Below, in pieces: positions 1 to 9,082 of a stretch of DNA of 64,000 nucleotides. The translations under genes and the position numbers were made by a program. The number at the start of each line of letters is the position of its first letter. Within the stretch, counting starts at the first letter, position 1. The notes under the pieces were generated by a model. It did no database searches, had not been told where the DNA came from, and was given only the letters and a program-made list of their open reading frames with translations. The stretch is from an uncultured Sphingobacteriaceae bacterium. Its GTDB lineage: Bacteria > Bacteroidota > Bacteroidia > Sphingobacteriales > Sphingobacteriaceae. Where the stretch lies: positions 62,001-126,000 of the forward strand of contig CAMLLO010000005.1 of NCBI GenBank assembly GCA_946480915.1. Reading direction: 5' to 3'.

Positions 1-2519
1 TATAAGTTCAAATCTGTTGCATTTAAATTTGCAAACGACGTTAGGAGAGATTTATTAGTGGCTAGCTGTGTGGAATTATAATTATCATTGTTTTCAAGTG
101 CTTCGTCAATTCGGGTTGCATGTGAAAGTAAATCTTCTTTTTGCTGCTTCCTGAATTGGTTGCCAATGCTGAAATAAGTTATGCCGCCTACAACTAGTAA
201 AGTGAAAATGATGGCAAGCACCATCGAAGCCTGAATCCTGGTTTTATATAATATTCTGTTTCTTGATAACAAATAATCCCAGCTGTAATTATTGAGTCGG
301 AAATTATCGTCGTGAAAGACAATCCATAACTGATGTATTATCACCAGAAGTACCGAAAAAGTAATGAGTACGAGGAAAAGAAAGGAAACTGACGACAATT
401 GCATAACAGGTGTAGTTATCGGTCGGCTAACCACAACTAACTTGTTTTTATTTGGCTGATAAATCAAATGGTTATATCCCTGGCGGTCAACAAATAGGTA
501 ATCCTTTTCTTTGCCTTTGAAGTCTTTATTCACCAGGGCATAATTATAATCTCCTTTTTGACTAAGAAGCCTCCCGTTTCGGTAAAACGCAAACGAATAA
601 TCGTTTAATTTAGGATTTACACTTATTTTACCATCGACAAGTATTTCAGGAAAAGACGCGGGATCTTCAAAAGTTTTCGCTTTAAGCTGTATAACCAGGG
701 TTCCAAGTTGTCTGTCGCCATCATGTACAGGCAAGAGCGCAAAATAATTTTGATATCCAAAAGTGTTATTTACTCTATAAAAATATTCAGAAACCTTAAT
801 AGATCCTTTTAAAACCAGATTTTTAAAGCTATTTAAACTGGTGCTATCTCCAAAAAATGATTTTTGCTCTGTGGTAAAAGGTAAAGGCTCAATCTCGTAC
901 CTGGATAAATAGCCATCAAAATATGACTCACGTAGTTTGTGCTGTAGAATAGATTTTTTGTTAGGTTGGGCCTTAAAAAACTGAACGAGGAATTCATCTT
1001 TTAACAAGGATTGTTCAACGGAAAAAAATAACAGCACCGCATTCGGGTCATCAGCTGTCTGAATTTTTTCTGCCAGAGCTTTTCTATCCTCTCTTTCTTT
1101 AATAAACTGAAACGTGGAGAGTTTTATTGATGCGATAATAGAATAGAGCAATAAGCTGAACAGGAAAATGGCAAGCTTATAATTATGATTTCGATAATAA
1201 AACGACCAGCCCCTTACATAAATGATTACCGCAAAAAGTATCAGAAAAACATTAAATCCGCTGAAAAATGCAGTAATTATAAAAATCGCTAATATTCCTA
1301 ATGTAAAAATTCTGAAGCGTTCTTTATTGCTTAGAGGCAGTTGCTCGCCAAGTACTAATACAATTTCTAATAGCAAATAAATGTTAAAAATTGCAATACA
1401 CATTAAAAGAATACCGAGCCAGCTATATGGGTTAAGATTAAGGATATTGGTTACGTCAAAATTTATATCCGATAAGGTAACCAGCTGATAAAAAATCTCA
1501 TTCTGCTGATATGCAATTAAGTAAATGATTATACCCAGCAAAATGAAAATCAAGGCCCCACCTAATTTTGATACGGGTTTTTCGGCAAGCTGAATTTCGT
1601 AACGATAGCTATAGATAAATGCCAAAAACCAGCTTACCATGATGGCATTCAATAAAAAATCTCCCAGAGAAGGGAAAAAATATCCTGCGCTAAAATGCCT
1701 GGTATCAAAAAGGGGAAGGTTGAAATAGGTGTCTATCCAGGAATATTCAAGAGTAAGCAGTCGAATGCCCAAAAAATACAGAAAGAATATGAGCACAGCA
1801 GACTTAACAAAGCCTTGGTTAGCTATAGATATACATAGATAATTGATGAAAACAGTACCTAATACAACAGAAATAATCCACAGCCATAATTCTAATTCTG
1901 AGTAAAAGGAATTAGTAATAGCTGACTTTAGCTTCACCGAAAATAGGTATTTGCCATCAATATTGCGGATATTGTAGGTGTCCTTATCGTTGATAGAAGC
2001 TATTTCAATATTATTTTCTTTAATTAAATCAGACGCGAAGTCGTTTTTTAACAGTCGGTTTTGATAGCTATACTCACCTTTTAGTGGAATAATAGCTAAG
2101 GCTGAGAAGTTTCCCGAAGTCCGTTTAATAGCTTCGTAATAGCCATTTTCCGTGATAAGCAAATTGCTGCCTTCTTTTAATCCCGCATCCGTTACGGGGG
2201 CTATTCGTATAGAGCCCCAAAGGTTAAGTTGATGATTAAAATAGGTATAAAGAAAAACCTGACGGTCGTCGCTGAAGTCTGTAAGTAAGCTTATCGCCTT
2301 ACTGGGATAGTTGTGAATGGTTCGTAACGAGTCGAAATCCGGGCCATTAAAGAGCTGTTTAATAAACTTTTCCTTTCGGTGAAGATTTTCTTCAAGTGTT
2401 TTACCGTCGAATTCTAAAACTTCATCTTTATCAAAGGTGAAGTTTACAGTAATAGCTGTTACGGCAAAACTCACCGTAAGCATAAAAAGTAAAAGCCTTA
2501 TTTTGAAGGTAGCACTCAC
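1..2519 (-). CDS. Large multi-pass membrane sensor protein, probable histidine kinase (C-terminus outside window)
   Basis: The frame is open from a GTG at 2519 to the window edge (at least 839 residues). An in-frame TAA lies about eight codons upstream, and the next ATG is 12 codons in, inside the first hydrophobic stretch, so GTG is the likely start. Visible order: one N-terminal membrane helix (residues ~8-24), an extracytoplasmic domain to ~205, a block of about seven helices (~210-465), a second soluble domain (~470-700), a helix at ~710-735, and another at ~763-783 followed by what looks like a further extracytoplasmic sensor domain. No HisKA, HATPase or HAMP motif is visible because that part lies beyond the window. 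The layout resembles very large sensor kinases of Sphingobacteria, so 'kinase' is inferred from architecture. It could instead be another membrane sensor. fabD follows the same direction upstream. Confidence 0.6.
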   Translation of the reverse strand, partial: MSATFKIRLLLFMLTVSFAVTAITVNFTFDKDEVLEFDGKTLEENLHRKEKFIKQLFNGPDFDSLRTIHNYPSKAISLLTDFSDDRQVFLYTYFNHQLNLWGSIRIAPVTDAGLKEGSNLLITENGYYEAIKRTSGNFSALAIIPLKGEYSYQNRLLKNDFASDLIKENNIEIASINDKDTYNIRNIDGKYLFSVKLKSAITNSFYSELELWLWIISVVLGTVFINYLCISIANQGFVKSAVLIFFLYFLGIRLLTLEYSWIDTYFNLPLFDTRHFSAGYFFPSLGDFLLNAIMVSWFLAFIYSYRYEIQLAEKPVSKLGGALIFILLGIIIYLIAYQQNEIFYQLVTLSDINFDVTNILNLNPYSWLGILLMCIAIFNIYLLLEIVLVLGEQLPLSNKERFRIFTLGILAIFIITAFFSGFNVFLILFAVIIYVRGWSFYYRNHNYKLAIFLFSLLLYSIIASIKLSTFQFIKEREDRKALAEKIQTADDPNAVLLFFSVEQSLLKDEFLVQFFKAQPNKKSILQHKLRESYFDGYLSRYEIEPLPFTTEQKSFFGDSTSLNSFKNLVLKGSIKVSEYFYRVNNTFGYQNYFALLPVHDGDRQLGTLVIQLKAKTFEDPASFPEILVDGKISVNPKLNDYSFAFYRNGRLLSQKGDYNYALVNKDFKGKEKDYLFVDRQGYNHLIYQPNKNKLVVVSRPITTPVMQLSSVSFLFLVLITFSVLLVIIHQLWIVFHDDNFRLNNYSWDYLLSRNRILYKTRIQASMVLAIIFTLLVVGGITYFSIGNQFRKQQKEDLLSHATRIDEALENNDNYNSTQLATNKSLLTSFANLNATDLNL

Positions 2520-2574
2520 AAATGAAAAGCGTTTTTAAAATAGCAAGATGAACAACCCAGTTCGAATACTACAG

Positions 2575-3459
2575 CTAACCGAGGGTTGCACTTTTAGTTT
2601 CAACGGTTCTGTCAACTTTTTTAACTAAACCTTGTAATACATTGCCCGGACCCACCTCTGTAAACGAGGTTGCTCCGTCTTCAAGCATCTTTTGTACTGT
2701 TTGTGTCCAACGAACGGCCCCTGTTAATTGCGCACTTAAATTGTGTTTAATACTTGCAGGATCAGTATAAGGCTTTGCGTCTATATTTTGATAAACGGGG
2801 CAAACTGGTGTTTTAATATCTGTCGAATCAATAGCAGATTCCAATGCAGCTCTGGCCGCTTCCATTAAAGGTGAATGAAAAGCGCCACCTACATTTAGCT
2901 TTAGTGCTCTTTTTGCGCCACGTTCAGTTAACAATGCACAGGCTTTATCGACGCCTTCAATGCTTCCCGAAATAACCAATTGCCCGGGACAATTATAGTT
3001 TGCCGGAACTACAATTTCACTTACCATTTGGCAAACATCTTCCACTGTGAAATCATCCAGACCCAAAATCGCGGCCATTGTTGAAGGCTGTATTTCGCAT
3101 GCTTTTTGCATCGCATTCGCACGCGCAGCAACCAATTTTAACCCATCTTCAAATGATAAAGCGCCCGCAGCGACCAAAGCTGAAAATTCTCCCAACGAGT
3201 GCCCTGCAACCATATCAGGCTTAAAGTCTTTGCCAAGAGAATCAGCTAAAATTACCGAATGAAGAAAAATCGCTGGTTGGGTTACATTGGTTTGTTTAAG
3301 GTCTTCTTCCGTGCCATTAAACATAATATCAGTAATTCGGAAACCTAATATCTCATTCGCCTTTTCGAAAAGTTCTTTCGCTCTGTCAGAGTGTTCGTAA
3401 AGATCTTTGCCCATGCCTGGGAATTGTGCGCCTTGTCCCGGAAATATGTATGCTTTCAT
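2575..3459 (-). CDS. fabD: Malonyl-CoA:ACP S-malonyltransferase
   Basis: Transfers malonyl from CoA to acyl carrier protein, supplying the extender unit for cytoplasmic type II fatty acid synthesis. The 294 residues are the usual FabD length. The N-terminal FPGQGAQ motif (residues 6-12), the nucleophile elbow GHSLGE with Ser88, the substrate-binding Arg113 and the catalytic His195 in AFHSPLM are all present, as is the C-terminal EVGPGNVL segment. The start is an ATG. It is separated from folE (upstream on the same strand) by about 100 bp and is not next to other fab genes here, so it is probably its own transcription unit or co-transcribed with the sensor gene that follows. Confidence 0.97.
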   Translation of the reverse strand: MKAYIFPGQGAQFPGMGKDLYEHSDRAKELFEKANEILGFRITDIMFNGTEEDLKQTNVTQPAIFLHSVILADSLGKDFKPDMVAGHSLGEFSALVAAGALSFEDGLKLVAARANAMQKACEIQPSTMAAILGLDDFTVEDVCQMVSEIVVPANYNCPGQLVISGSIEGVDKACALLTERGAKRALKLNVGGAFHSPLMEAARAALESAIDSTDIKTPVCPVYQNIDAKPYTDPASIKHNLSAQLTGAVRWTQTVQKMLEDGATSFTEVGPGNVLQGLVKKVDRTVETKSATLG

Positions 3460-3563
3460 TTTTTAAGCTAAGGTTTGTTGCAATAAAATGCTGGGTATTA
3501 GTTTATAGCCGCAGCGTGTGGTTTATTAAATTTTGTGTTATATCCATAACACTTAGTGAATAA

Positions 3564-4205
3564 TTAATCTAAGCTAGCCGTTATTAGTCGTAAAAACTCT
3601 GCCCTGGTTTTTTCATTCTCAAAAGCGCCGGTAAAAGCAGAAGTGGTAGTTACAGAGTTTTGCTTTTGTATCCCACGCATAGACATACAAAGATGTTTAC
3701 ACTCAATTACAACTGCAACTCCCATTGGTTCTAAGGTGCTTTGTATACAATCTCTGATTTCATTGGTTAAACGCTCTTGCACCTGAAGTCTTCTTGAATA
3801 TGCATCAACAACTCTTGGGATTTTACTTAAGCCTACAATATGACCATTTGGTATGTATGCAACATGGGCTTTCCCGAAGAAAGGCAGCATATGGTGCTCG
3901 CACATTGAGTAAACTTCAATGTCTTTTACAACCACCATCTGGCTGTATTCTTCTTTAAACATAGCACTTTTCAGAATCTGCTCTGGTTTCAGATCATAGC
4001 CATGAGTTAAAAATTGCAATGCTTTTGCAACACGTTCCGGAGTTTTTATAAGGCCTTCACGGGATGGATCCTCACCTATATCGCTTAATATTTCGCTGTA
4101 GTGGCTGCCGATGCGGTCAAGTTTATCCTGATTATAACGATCGATTTTATGATAACCATCGAGTTCGTTGCCTTCAGCAGTTTGATTTATCTGGTCTTCT
4201 TTCAT
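3564..4205 (-). CDS. folE: GTP cyclohydrolase I
   Basis: Converts GTP to 7,8-dihydroneopterin triphosphate, the first step of folate, biopterin and queuosine-type pathways. The 213-residue protein has the zinc-site motif [15 protein letters not shown] (Cys102, His105) and the second Cys in KHLCMSMRG (Cys173), plus the conserved [12 protein letters not shown] tail. The family has a variable N-terminus, here ~35 polar residues. It lies 12 bp downstream of the PTPS-family gene on the same strand, so the two are almost certainly one operon reading PTPS-folE, driven by the TAnnTTTG promoter ahead of the PTPS gene. Such pairing gives consecutive steps: dihydroneopterin triphosphate made here is the PTPS substrate. 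Confidence 0.97.
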   Translation of the reverse strand: MKEDQINQTAEGNELDGYHKIDRYNQDKLDRIGSHYSEILSDIGEDPSREGLIKTPERVAKALQFLTHGYDLKPEQILKSAMFKEEYSQMVVVKDIEVYSMCEHHMLPFFGKAHVAYIPNGHIVGLSKIPRVVDAYSRRLQVQERLTNEIRDCIQSTLEPMGVAVVIECKHLCMSMRGIQKQNSVTTTSAFTGAFENEKTRAEFLRLITASLD

Positions 4206-4217
4206 TTTTTAGAAATG

Positions 4218-4631
4218 CTATTCGCCAAAATATTCCACAAAGTTGTTTTCTGTTTCGCAGAGTTTAATTTTATGCATTTGTGCTCCTAAGGCTTCAATAT
4301 GTGGTTTTAATTGCTTGAAAATTTCTATCGCTAGAACCTCCGTTGAAGCCATTTTACCTTTCATGAAATCCACATCCAGGTTAACGTTTTTATGATCAAG
4401 CTTGTCTGTAACATAGGTAAGGATAATATGCTTGAGCAATTTTAGGTCTATTACAAATCCTGTCGTGGGGTCCACTGTTCCCTTTACAGTTACGTAAAGT
4501 TCATAATTATGGCCATGCCAATTTGGATTTGAGCATTTGCCGAAAACCTCCATGTTTTCTTCGTTGCTCCATTCCTCTCTGAATAATTTATGCGCAGCAT
4601 TAAATCGTTCTCTGCGTGTAATGTATATCAT
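4218..4631 (-). CDS. 6-pyruvoyl-tetrahydropterin synthase family protein (PTPS/QueD)
   Basis: Acts on dihydroneopterin triphosphate to give either 6-pyruvoyl-tetrahydropterin (biopterin route) or 6-carboxytetrahydropterin (queuosine route). The 137 residues show zinc-binding His14, His39 and His41, the catalytic Cys33, the DH pair Asp78-His79, and Glu125 in the CETENNF segment. The Cys-to-HGH spacing is CX5HGH (GKCSNPNWHGHNY), as in animal PTPS, whereas E. coli QueD has CX3HGH. The substrate outcome is therefore not settled by homology, and I give no gene symbol. It is the first gene of a two-gene operon with folE, 12 bp apart, and is divergent from mqnB. Confidence 0.93.
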   Translation of the reverse strand: MIYITRRERFNAAHKLFREEWSNEENMEVFGKCSNPNWHGHNYELYVTVKGTVDPTTGFVIDLKLLKHIILTYVTDKLDHKNVNLDVDFMKGKMASTEVLAIEIFKQLKPHIEALGAQMHKIKLCETENNFVEYFGE

Positions 4632-4649
4632 TTTTTATGGTTAAAGAGA

Positions 4650-4657
4650 CAAATATA
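4650..4657 (-). promoter_or_regulatory. Candidate promoter -7 box of the PTPS-folE operon
   Basis: On the minus strand this reads TATATTTG, an exact match to the Bacteroidota -7 consensus TAnnTTTG. It sits 18 bp ahead of the ATG of the PTPS gene at 4631. A TTG lies about 22 bp further upstream as a weak -33 element. Confidence 0.55.
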
Positions 4658-4712
4658 CTCAAAGTGTACCCAAGCATGGCAATTCAAATATCTGCATTTT
4701 GTAAATTGCGAC

Positions 4713-5351
4713 ATGAAAATACTGCTTGTTGCAGCTACCGAATCAGAAATTGAGCCAACTTTAACCTGTATAAATAGTTTAGAAAACGCTGGATCTCTGA
4801 ATGGAAATGTCATAAATGTGCTTATCACGGGCGTGGGCATAACGGCGACTGCTTTTGCTTTAGGAACTGCTTTGGCTTTAACCGAATATGATTTGGCTAT
4901 TAATTGCGGAATAGCAGGTGCGTTTGATCGCTCTTTAAAAATTGGAGAGGTTGTGTCGGTTTCGCTGGATTGTTTTTCAGAGCTTGGGGCCGAAGATGGG
5001 GAAGACTTTTTAACAATAGATGAGTTGGGTTTTGGAAAATCAAGTATAAAACCAATGCAATTGTATCGAAGTAGCTTCGTGTCTTTTAAACAGGTTAGAT
5101 CAATAACCGTAAATAAAGTTCATGGAAATGATGAAAGTATCTACAAAACCGTTGAGCGCTTAAATCCTCAAACGGAGAGCATGGAAGGGGCTGCGTTTTT
5201 CTATGCCTGCAATGAAACAAACCTATCCTGCCTGCAGCTGAGAGCCATTTCTAACTATATTGAGCGCCGCAATCGTGATAGCTGGAACATTGCTCTTGCA
5301 GTGAAAAGTTTGAATGAGAAATTAATTGATCTATTAAACAATCTCAAATGA
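4713..5351 (+). CDS. mqnB: Futalosine hydrolase
   Basis: Removes hypoxanthine from futalosine to give dehypoxanthine futalosine in the futalosine pathway of menaquinone synthesis. The protein belongs to the nucleoside phosphorylase/MTAN fold: N-terminal ILLVAATESEIEP, NCGIAGAF in the middle, and the C-terminal SMEGAAFFYA with RAISN that bind the ribose and base. I chose the ATG at 4713 (212 residues), since an upstream extension to 4590 would run across the divergent PTPS gene and has no family match. The stop overlaps the mqnD start by 4 bp (ATGA), which firmly ties it to menaquinone synthesis instead of general nucleoside salvage. Confidence 0.92.
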   Translation: MKILLVAATESEIEPTLTCINSLENAGSLNGNVINVLITGVGITATAFALGTALALTEYDLAINCGIAGAFDRSLKIGEVVSVSLDCFSELGAEDGEDFLTIDELGFGKSSIKPMQLYRSSFVSFKQVRSITVNKVHGNDESIYKTVERLNPQTESMEGAAFFYACNETNLSCLQLRAISNYIERRNRDSWNIALAVKSLNEKLIDLLNNLK

Positions 5352-6211
5352 AATTAACCTTAGGGTTTTCCCCCTGTCCAAACGACACGTTTATTTTTGA
5401 TGCATTAATACATAAAAAGGTTGATACCGAAGGACTGGAGTTCGAAGTTTTCTACGATGATGTAGAAACGCTTAATCAAAAAGCCTTAAAGAACGAACTT
5501 GATATTTCAAAGCTTAGCTTTCACGCATTCGCCTATGTTGCAGAGAATTATGCCTTGTTAGATGCTGGGAGCGCTCTGGGCTTCGGAGTAGGACCACTAT
5601 TAATTTCTAAATCGGAGGTTGATACCTCGCAAGTTCCAGCAAATGCCCGGATTGGGATTCCGGGAAAGTATACAACTGCTAATTTCCTTTTAAGCCTTGC
5701 CTATCCAACACTTACCAATAAAGTTGAAATGCTTTTCTCCGACATTGAAAATGCTTTGCTTAGTGATGAAATTGATCTGGGTTTAATCATACATGAAAAT
5801 CGGTTTACTTACCAGGATAGAGGTTTGCATAAGGTGATAGATTTGGGAGAGTACTGGGAAAAGGAAACGGGAGGAGCAATCCCTTTGGGAGGAATCGTTA
5901 TAAAACGTGAACTGCCGGAAGAGATTAAATTAAAAGTGAATCGTGCCTTGCAGCGTAGTGTAGAGTTTGCTTTTGCGAATCCGAAGTCGGCCAAAGAATT
6001 CATTCGGTCTCACGCACAGGAGATGGATGAAGATGTAATGTACAAACATATCGGACTATACGTGAATAAATATTCCATAGATTTGGGCCAGGAAGGACGC
6101 AAAGCGATTGAGCTTCTTTTTGAAAAAGCGCAGAGCTTAGGCGTTATTCCCCAGGTTAAAAAAGACTTATTTTTAAATCATTCTCCTTTCAAAGGACTAT
6201 TGAACTTATGA
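5348..6211 (+). CDS. mqnD: 1,4-dihydroxy-6-naphthoate synthase
   Basis: Converts cyclic dehypoxanthine futalosine to 1,4-dihydroxy-6-naphthoate in the futalosine pathway. The 287-residue protein has the periplasmic-binding-protein-like MqnA/MqnD fold; the N-terminal LGFSPCPNDTFIFDAL and the segment DISKLSFHAFAY are characteristic of MqnD, and a GLIIHENRFTY segment follows in the middle. No signal peptide is present, consistent with a cytoplasmic enzyme. It overlaps mqnB upstream (ATGA) and hldD downstream (ATGA), so the three genes are translationally coupled. mqnA, mqnC and mqnE are not in the window. Confidence 0.95.
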   Translation: MKLTLGFSPCPNDTFIFDALIHKKVDTEGLEFEVFYDDVETLNQKALKNELDISKLSFHAFAYVAENYALLDAGSALGFGVGPLLISKSEVDTSQVPANARIGIPGKYTTANFLLSLAYPTLTNKVEMLFSDIENALLSDEIDLGLIIHENRFTYQDRGLHKVIDLGEYWEKETGGAIPLGGIVIKRELPEEIKLKVNRALQRSVEFAFANPKSAKEFIRSHAQEMDEDVMYKHIGLYVNKYSIDLGQEGRKAIELLFEKAQSLGVIPQVKKDLFLNHSPFKGLLNL

Positions 6212-7173
6212 TAATTATTACAGGTGCCGCCGGTTTTATAGGAAGTTGTTTGGTTCAGAAACTAAACAGTGAGGGTTATTATGACTTGGTTTTGGTTGAC
6301 GATTTCTCGGATGAGGAGCAAAATAAAAATTTTGAAGGTAAGCGATTTTCGACGCGGGTTGAGCGTGACGATTTTGTTGGGTGGCTGAAAGAGAACCATC
6401 TCCATGTGCAGTTCGTATTCCATTTAGGGGCCCGAACCGACACAACAGAATTCGACTATGATTTATTAAACAAGTTGAATCTGGAGTATACCAAAGATGT
6501 TTGGAATACCTGCGTTGAATTTGGATTGCCCCTGGTTTATGCTTCTTCTGCAGCTACCTATGGCCTGGGTGAACATGGGTATGATGATGATGAGTCGACA
6601 CTCGAAAAGTTAAAACCACTTAACCCTTATGGCGATTCAAAAAATGATTTTGACATTTGGGCTGTAAAGCAGCCTCGCAAGCCCTTCTTTTGGGCGGGTT
6701 TGAAATTTTTTAATGTTTATGGCCCGAATGAATATCATAAAGGCCGGATGGCTTCGGTGATATTTCACACTTATAACCAGATTATGAAATCGGGGGAGAT
6801 GAAGTTGTTTCAATCTCACAATCCTGATTTTAAAGACGGGGAGCAAATGCGTGATTTTGTGTATGTAAAAGACGTAATCGACGTAATGTATTTTTTAATG
6901 CATCATCGTAAAGATTCGGGAATCTATAACCTCGGTTCCGGTAAGGCAAGAACCTTTTTAGATCTGGCAAAAAATACGTTTAAAGCATTGGGCAAAGAAC
7001 CCAATATCAAGTTTATTCCCACGCCAGAGGATATTCGTGATAAATACCAATATTTTACTGAAGCGAAAATGGATAAACTAGCCTCGATTGGTTATCATAA
7101 GCCGTTTTCGAGTTTAGAAGAAGGAGTAGAAGATTATGTGCAGAATTATCTGAGTAAGGGGGAGTATTTTTAG
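6208..7173 (+). CDS. hldD: ADP-L-glycero-D-manno-heptose 6-epimerase
   Basis: Epimerises ADP-D-glycero- to ADP-L-glycero-D-manno-heptose, the heptose donor for the LPS inner core. The 321 residues have the SDR Rossmann motif TGAAGFIG (5-12), the FHLGARTDTTE segment typical of HldD, the catalytic YxxxK (Tyr141, Lys145 in NPYGDSKND), and NVYGPNEYHKGRMASV around the second catalytic Lys. The start overlaps mqnD by 4 bp. The functional link to menaquinone genes is not obvious; the overlap may only reflect compact packing. A perfect 20-bp hairpin follows the stop, ending this three-gene unit. Confidence 0.96.
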   Translation: MIIITGAAGFIGSCLVQKLNSEGYYDLVLVDDFSDEEQNKNFEGKRFSTRVERDDFVGWLKENHLHVQFVFHLGARTDTTEFDYDLLNKLNLEYTKDVWNTCVEFGLPLVYASSAATYGLGEHGYDDDESTLEKLKPLNPYGDSKNDFDIWAVKQPRKPFFWAGLKFFNVYGPNEYHKGRMASVIFHTYNQIMKSGEMKLFQSHNPDFKDGEQMRDFVYVKDVIDVMYFLMHHRKDSGIYNLGSGKARTFLDLAKNTFKALGKEPNIKFIPTPEDIRDKYQYFTEAKMDKLASIGYHKPFSSLEEGVEDYVQNYLSKGEYF

Positions 7174-7204
7174 TGAGATATCTCTTTTGCAGCTAAGCTG
7201 ATTT

Positions 7205-7248
7205 AAAAGAAAAGGGGAAAATGATAATTCATTTTCCCCTTTTCTTTT
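7205..7248. terminator. Bidirectional terminator between hldD and gldJ
   Basis: A perfect 20-bp inverted repeat (7205-7224 and 7229-7248) with a TAAT loop, A-rich on the left and T-rich on the right, lies between two convergent genes. It can end transcription from either side. Confidence 0.9.
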
Positions 7249-7262
7249 AAGCGAATAATTTT

Positions 7263-8861
7263 TTATTTGATTTTTTTCGGTGCTTTTGAAGCAGGCTTTG
7301 AGAATTGTGGCTTTCCTTTAGAGCTAATCTCAGCAGAACCAACCATACTCATTGCGCAACGGAAACCTATTTCTGCGCTGGTTTCGTCTTGTTGTAAAAA
7401 GCGGCGGGTACCTGGGTTTAACCAATAAGCCCGGTCGTTCCAAGAACCGCCTTTATAAACTTTAGAACGATCATTGACAAGCGTTGTAACACCATACAGA
7501 GCCTGATTTACTGTATCAACATGCCCTCTAAAATCAGGATTGTAGGCTTTTCCTGCAATGGATGAATTAAGAGAAGTGCTATCCACGGTCCCATTCAATT
7601 CTGCCCACGTTTGTTTCTTTCTTGATGGAGCAGGATCCTTAATCGGACGACCATATTTATCTTTTGCGTAAATCCCTTTCGACTTATCTTCTAAACGTTT
7701 GTCAACATATTGGTTTCCTCTAAACGGATTGAAGTCTTCAACGTCTTCGAATGATAATTTACGGTATGTATCGCCCGTCCACTCGGCAACGTTTCCAGCC
7801 ATATTGTATAAACCAAAATCGTTTGGTAAAAACGCAGTCACAGGACCAGTGATTTCGTACTTATCGTTCAAATAACCACCTGTACCCATGTTATCACCAT
7901 TTCCACGCTTAAAGTTGGCCATAATTAAACCCTGCGTTTTCTTTTTATTAGAACGAACGCCTAAGCCATTCCATGGATAAATTTTTCCGTCTTCAATGTT
8001 TTCAAATTCTGTATTTCCGGCAAGTGATAAAGCTGCATATTCCCACTCAGCTTCAGTTGGCAGGCGATAAGGTTGCTTTAAAATACCATCTTCCAATCTG
8101 ACAGGCCTGCGGGCTCCGCCTTTACCTTCTGCCGCTGCATTCGGATTAAGATCTTTTGGCATTTTTTTACCATCTATGCCCTCTCCTCGATATTGCCCAT
8201 TCAGATATATGTCCGAGTTAAACGGCTCGCTGGAGGCTGAGGCAGTAGTCGCGGACTTACCTTTTCCGCCGCCAGCCAGTGTTTTGTAATCTACAAGTAT
8301 ACCTCTCTCACGTAAAATATTTTCGTTAACACGGTCTGTACGCCATTCACTGTAAGCGTTGGCTTGTTCCCAGCTGATACCAACTACCGGATAATCCTGG
8401 AAAGCCGGATGGCGCAAATAATTATTTACATAAGGCTCATTGTAGGAAAGAGGTCTGCGCCAAACTAAACTATCTGGTAAGGCATTATAATAATATTCTT
8501 GATCGTCAGGAAAGGTTCTTCTAATCCAATATAAATATTCCAGCCAGTCTACATTCGCTACCTCGGTTTCATCCATATAAAAAGAAGCAACAGTTACACG
8601 ACGTCTTAAGTTATCATATTCGTAAGCCAAATCTTGATTTAAGCTTCCACCCATTACAAACGTACCCCCTTCAATCGCAATTAATCCCGGGCCCGGTCCT
8701 GGTTTTACTTTTTTGGCAACAGAGAATCCGCCGTTATACTTATTGTTGTATTTCCAGCCGGTTTTTGAAGAGTTTTCACTAGTTTTTTTGCTTTTACAAG
8801 CCGTTCCCAAAATCCCCAACACCAGCAATCCCGTTGTAAAAATTATAGATATCCTTTTCAT
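7263..8861 (-). CDS. gldJ: Gliding motility / type IX secretion lipoprotein of the GldJ-GldK group, most likely GldJ
   Basis: A 532-residue lipoprotein: positively charged start, hydrophobic stretch and lipobox LGTAC with Cys22. The rest is a formylglycine-generating-enzyme-like (SUMF) domain: GGTFVMGG near residue 65, FYMDETEVANVDW, YPVVGISWEQANAYSEWR, YRLPTEAEWEYAA, FGLYNMAGNVAEWTGD, VYKGGSWNDRAYWLNP and the closing IGFRCAM. GldJ and GldK both have this fold and support the type IX machinery and gliding. I favour GldJ because porV is the divergent neighbour (gldJ and porV are also close in Flavobacterium johnsoniae, together with porU) and because gldLMN do not follow. No porU lies in the 221-bp intergenic gap. 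GldK remains the alternative. Confidence 0.78.
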   Translation of the reverse strand: MKRISIIFTTGLLVLGILGTACKSKKTSENSSKTGWKYNNKYNGGFSVAKKVKPGPGPGLIAIEGGTFVMGGSLNQDLAYEYDNLRRRVTVASFYMDETEVANVDWLEYLYWIRRTFPDDQEYYYNALPDSLVWRRPLSYNEPYVNNYLRHPAFQDYPVVGISWEQANAYSEWRTDRVNENILRERGILVDYKTLAGGGKGKSATTASASSEPFNSDIYLNGQYRGEGIDGKKMPKDLNPNAAAEGKGGARRPVRLEDGILKQPYRLPTEAEWEYAALSLAGNTEFENIEDGKIYPWNGLGVRSNKKKTQGLIMANFKRGNGDNMGTGGYLNDKYEITGPVTAFLPNDFGLYNMAGNVAEWTGDTYRKLSFEDVEDFNPFRGNQYVDKRLEDKSKGIYAKDKYGRPIKDPAPSRKKQTWAELNGTVDSTSLNSSIAGKAYNPDFRGHVDTVNQALYGVTTLVNDRSKVYKGGSWNDRAYWLNPGTRRFLQQDETSAEIGFRCAMSMVGSAEISSKGKPQFSKPASKAPKKIK

Positions 8862-9042
8862 CTTTAATAAATGAGCATTAATTTTTTAAAAATACTATTA
8901 ATCACTGAGCTACCAAAAATTGAAAAAACTATTGATATTACAGTTTAATAGAATAACTTCTACGTTTTAAGCGTTTGAGAGTTACAATTATCTCAATTAA
9001 ACCGATCTTTTAATAAAGCCGATATTTTTCGTTGCAGATGCT

Positions 9043-9050
9043 TAAGTTTG
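9043..9050 (+). promoter_or_regulatory. Candidate promoter -7 box of porV
   Basis: TAAGTTTG, an exact match to TAnnTTTG, lies 33 bp ahead of the porV ATG in the divergent gldJ-porV gap (8862-9082). I see no good -33 TTTG at the usual spacing and no equally clear box for gldJ on the other strand. Confidence 0.5.
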
Positions 9051-9082
9051 GGTGCTAAATATAAATTTAATACTTTTAATGT

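Noticed and set aside
4590..4712. N-terminal extension of the futalosine hydrolase
   Set aside because: It would run over the start of the divergent PTPS gene and has no similarity to the family.
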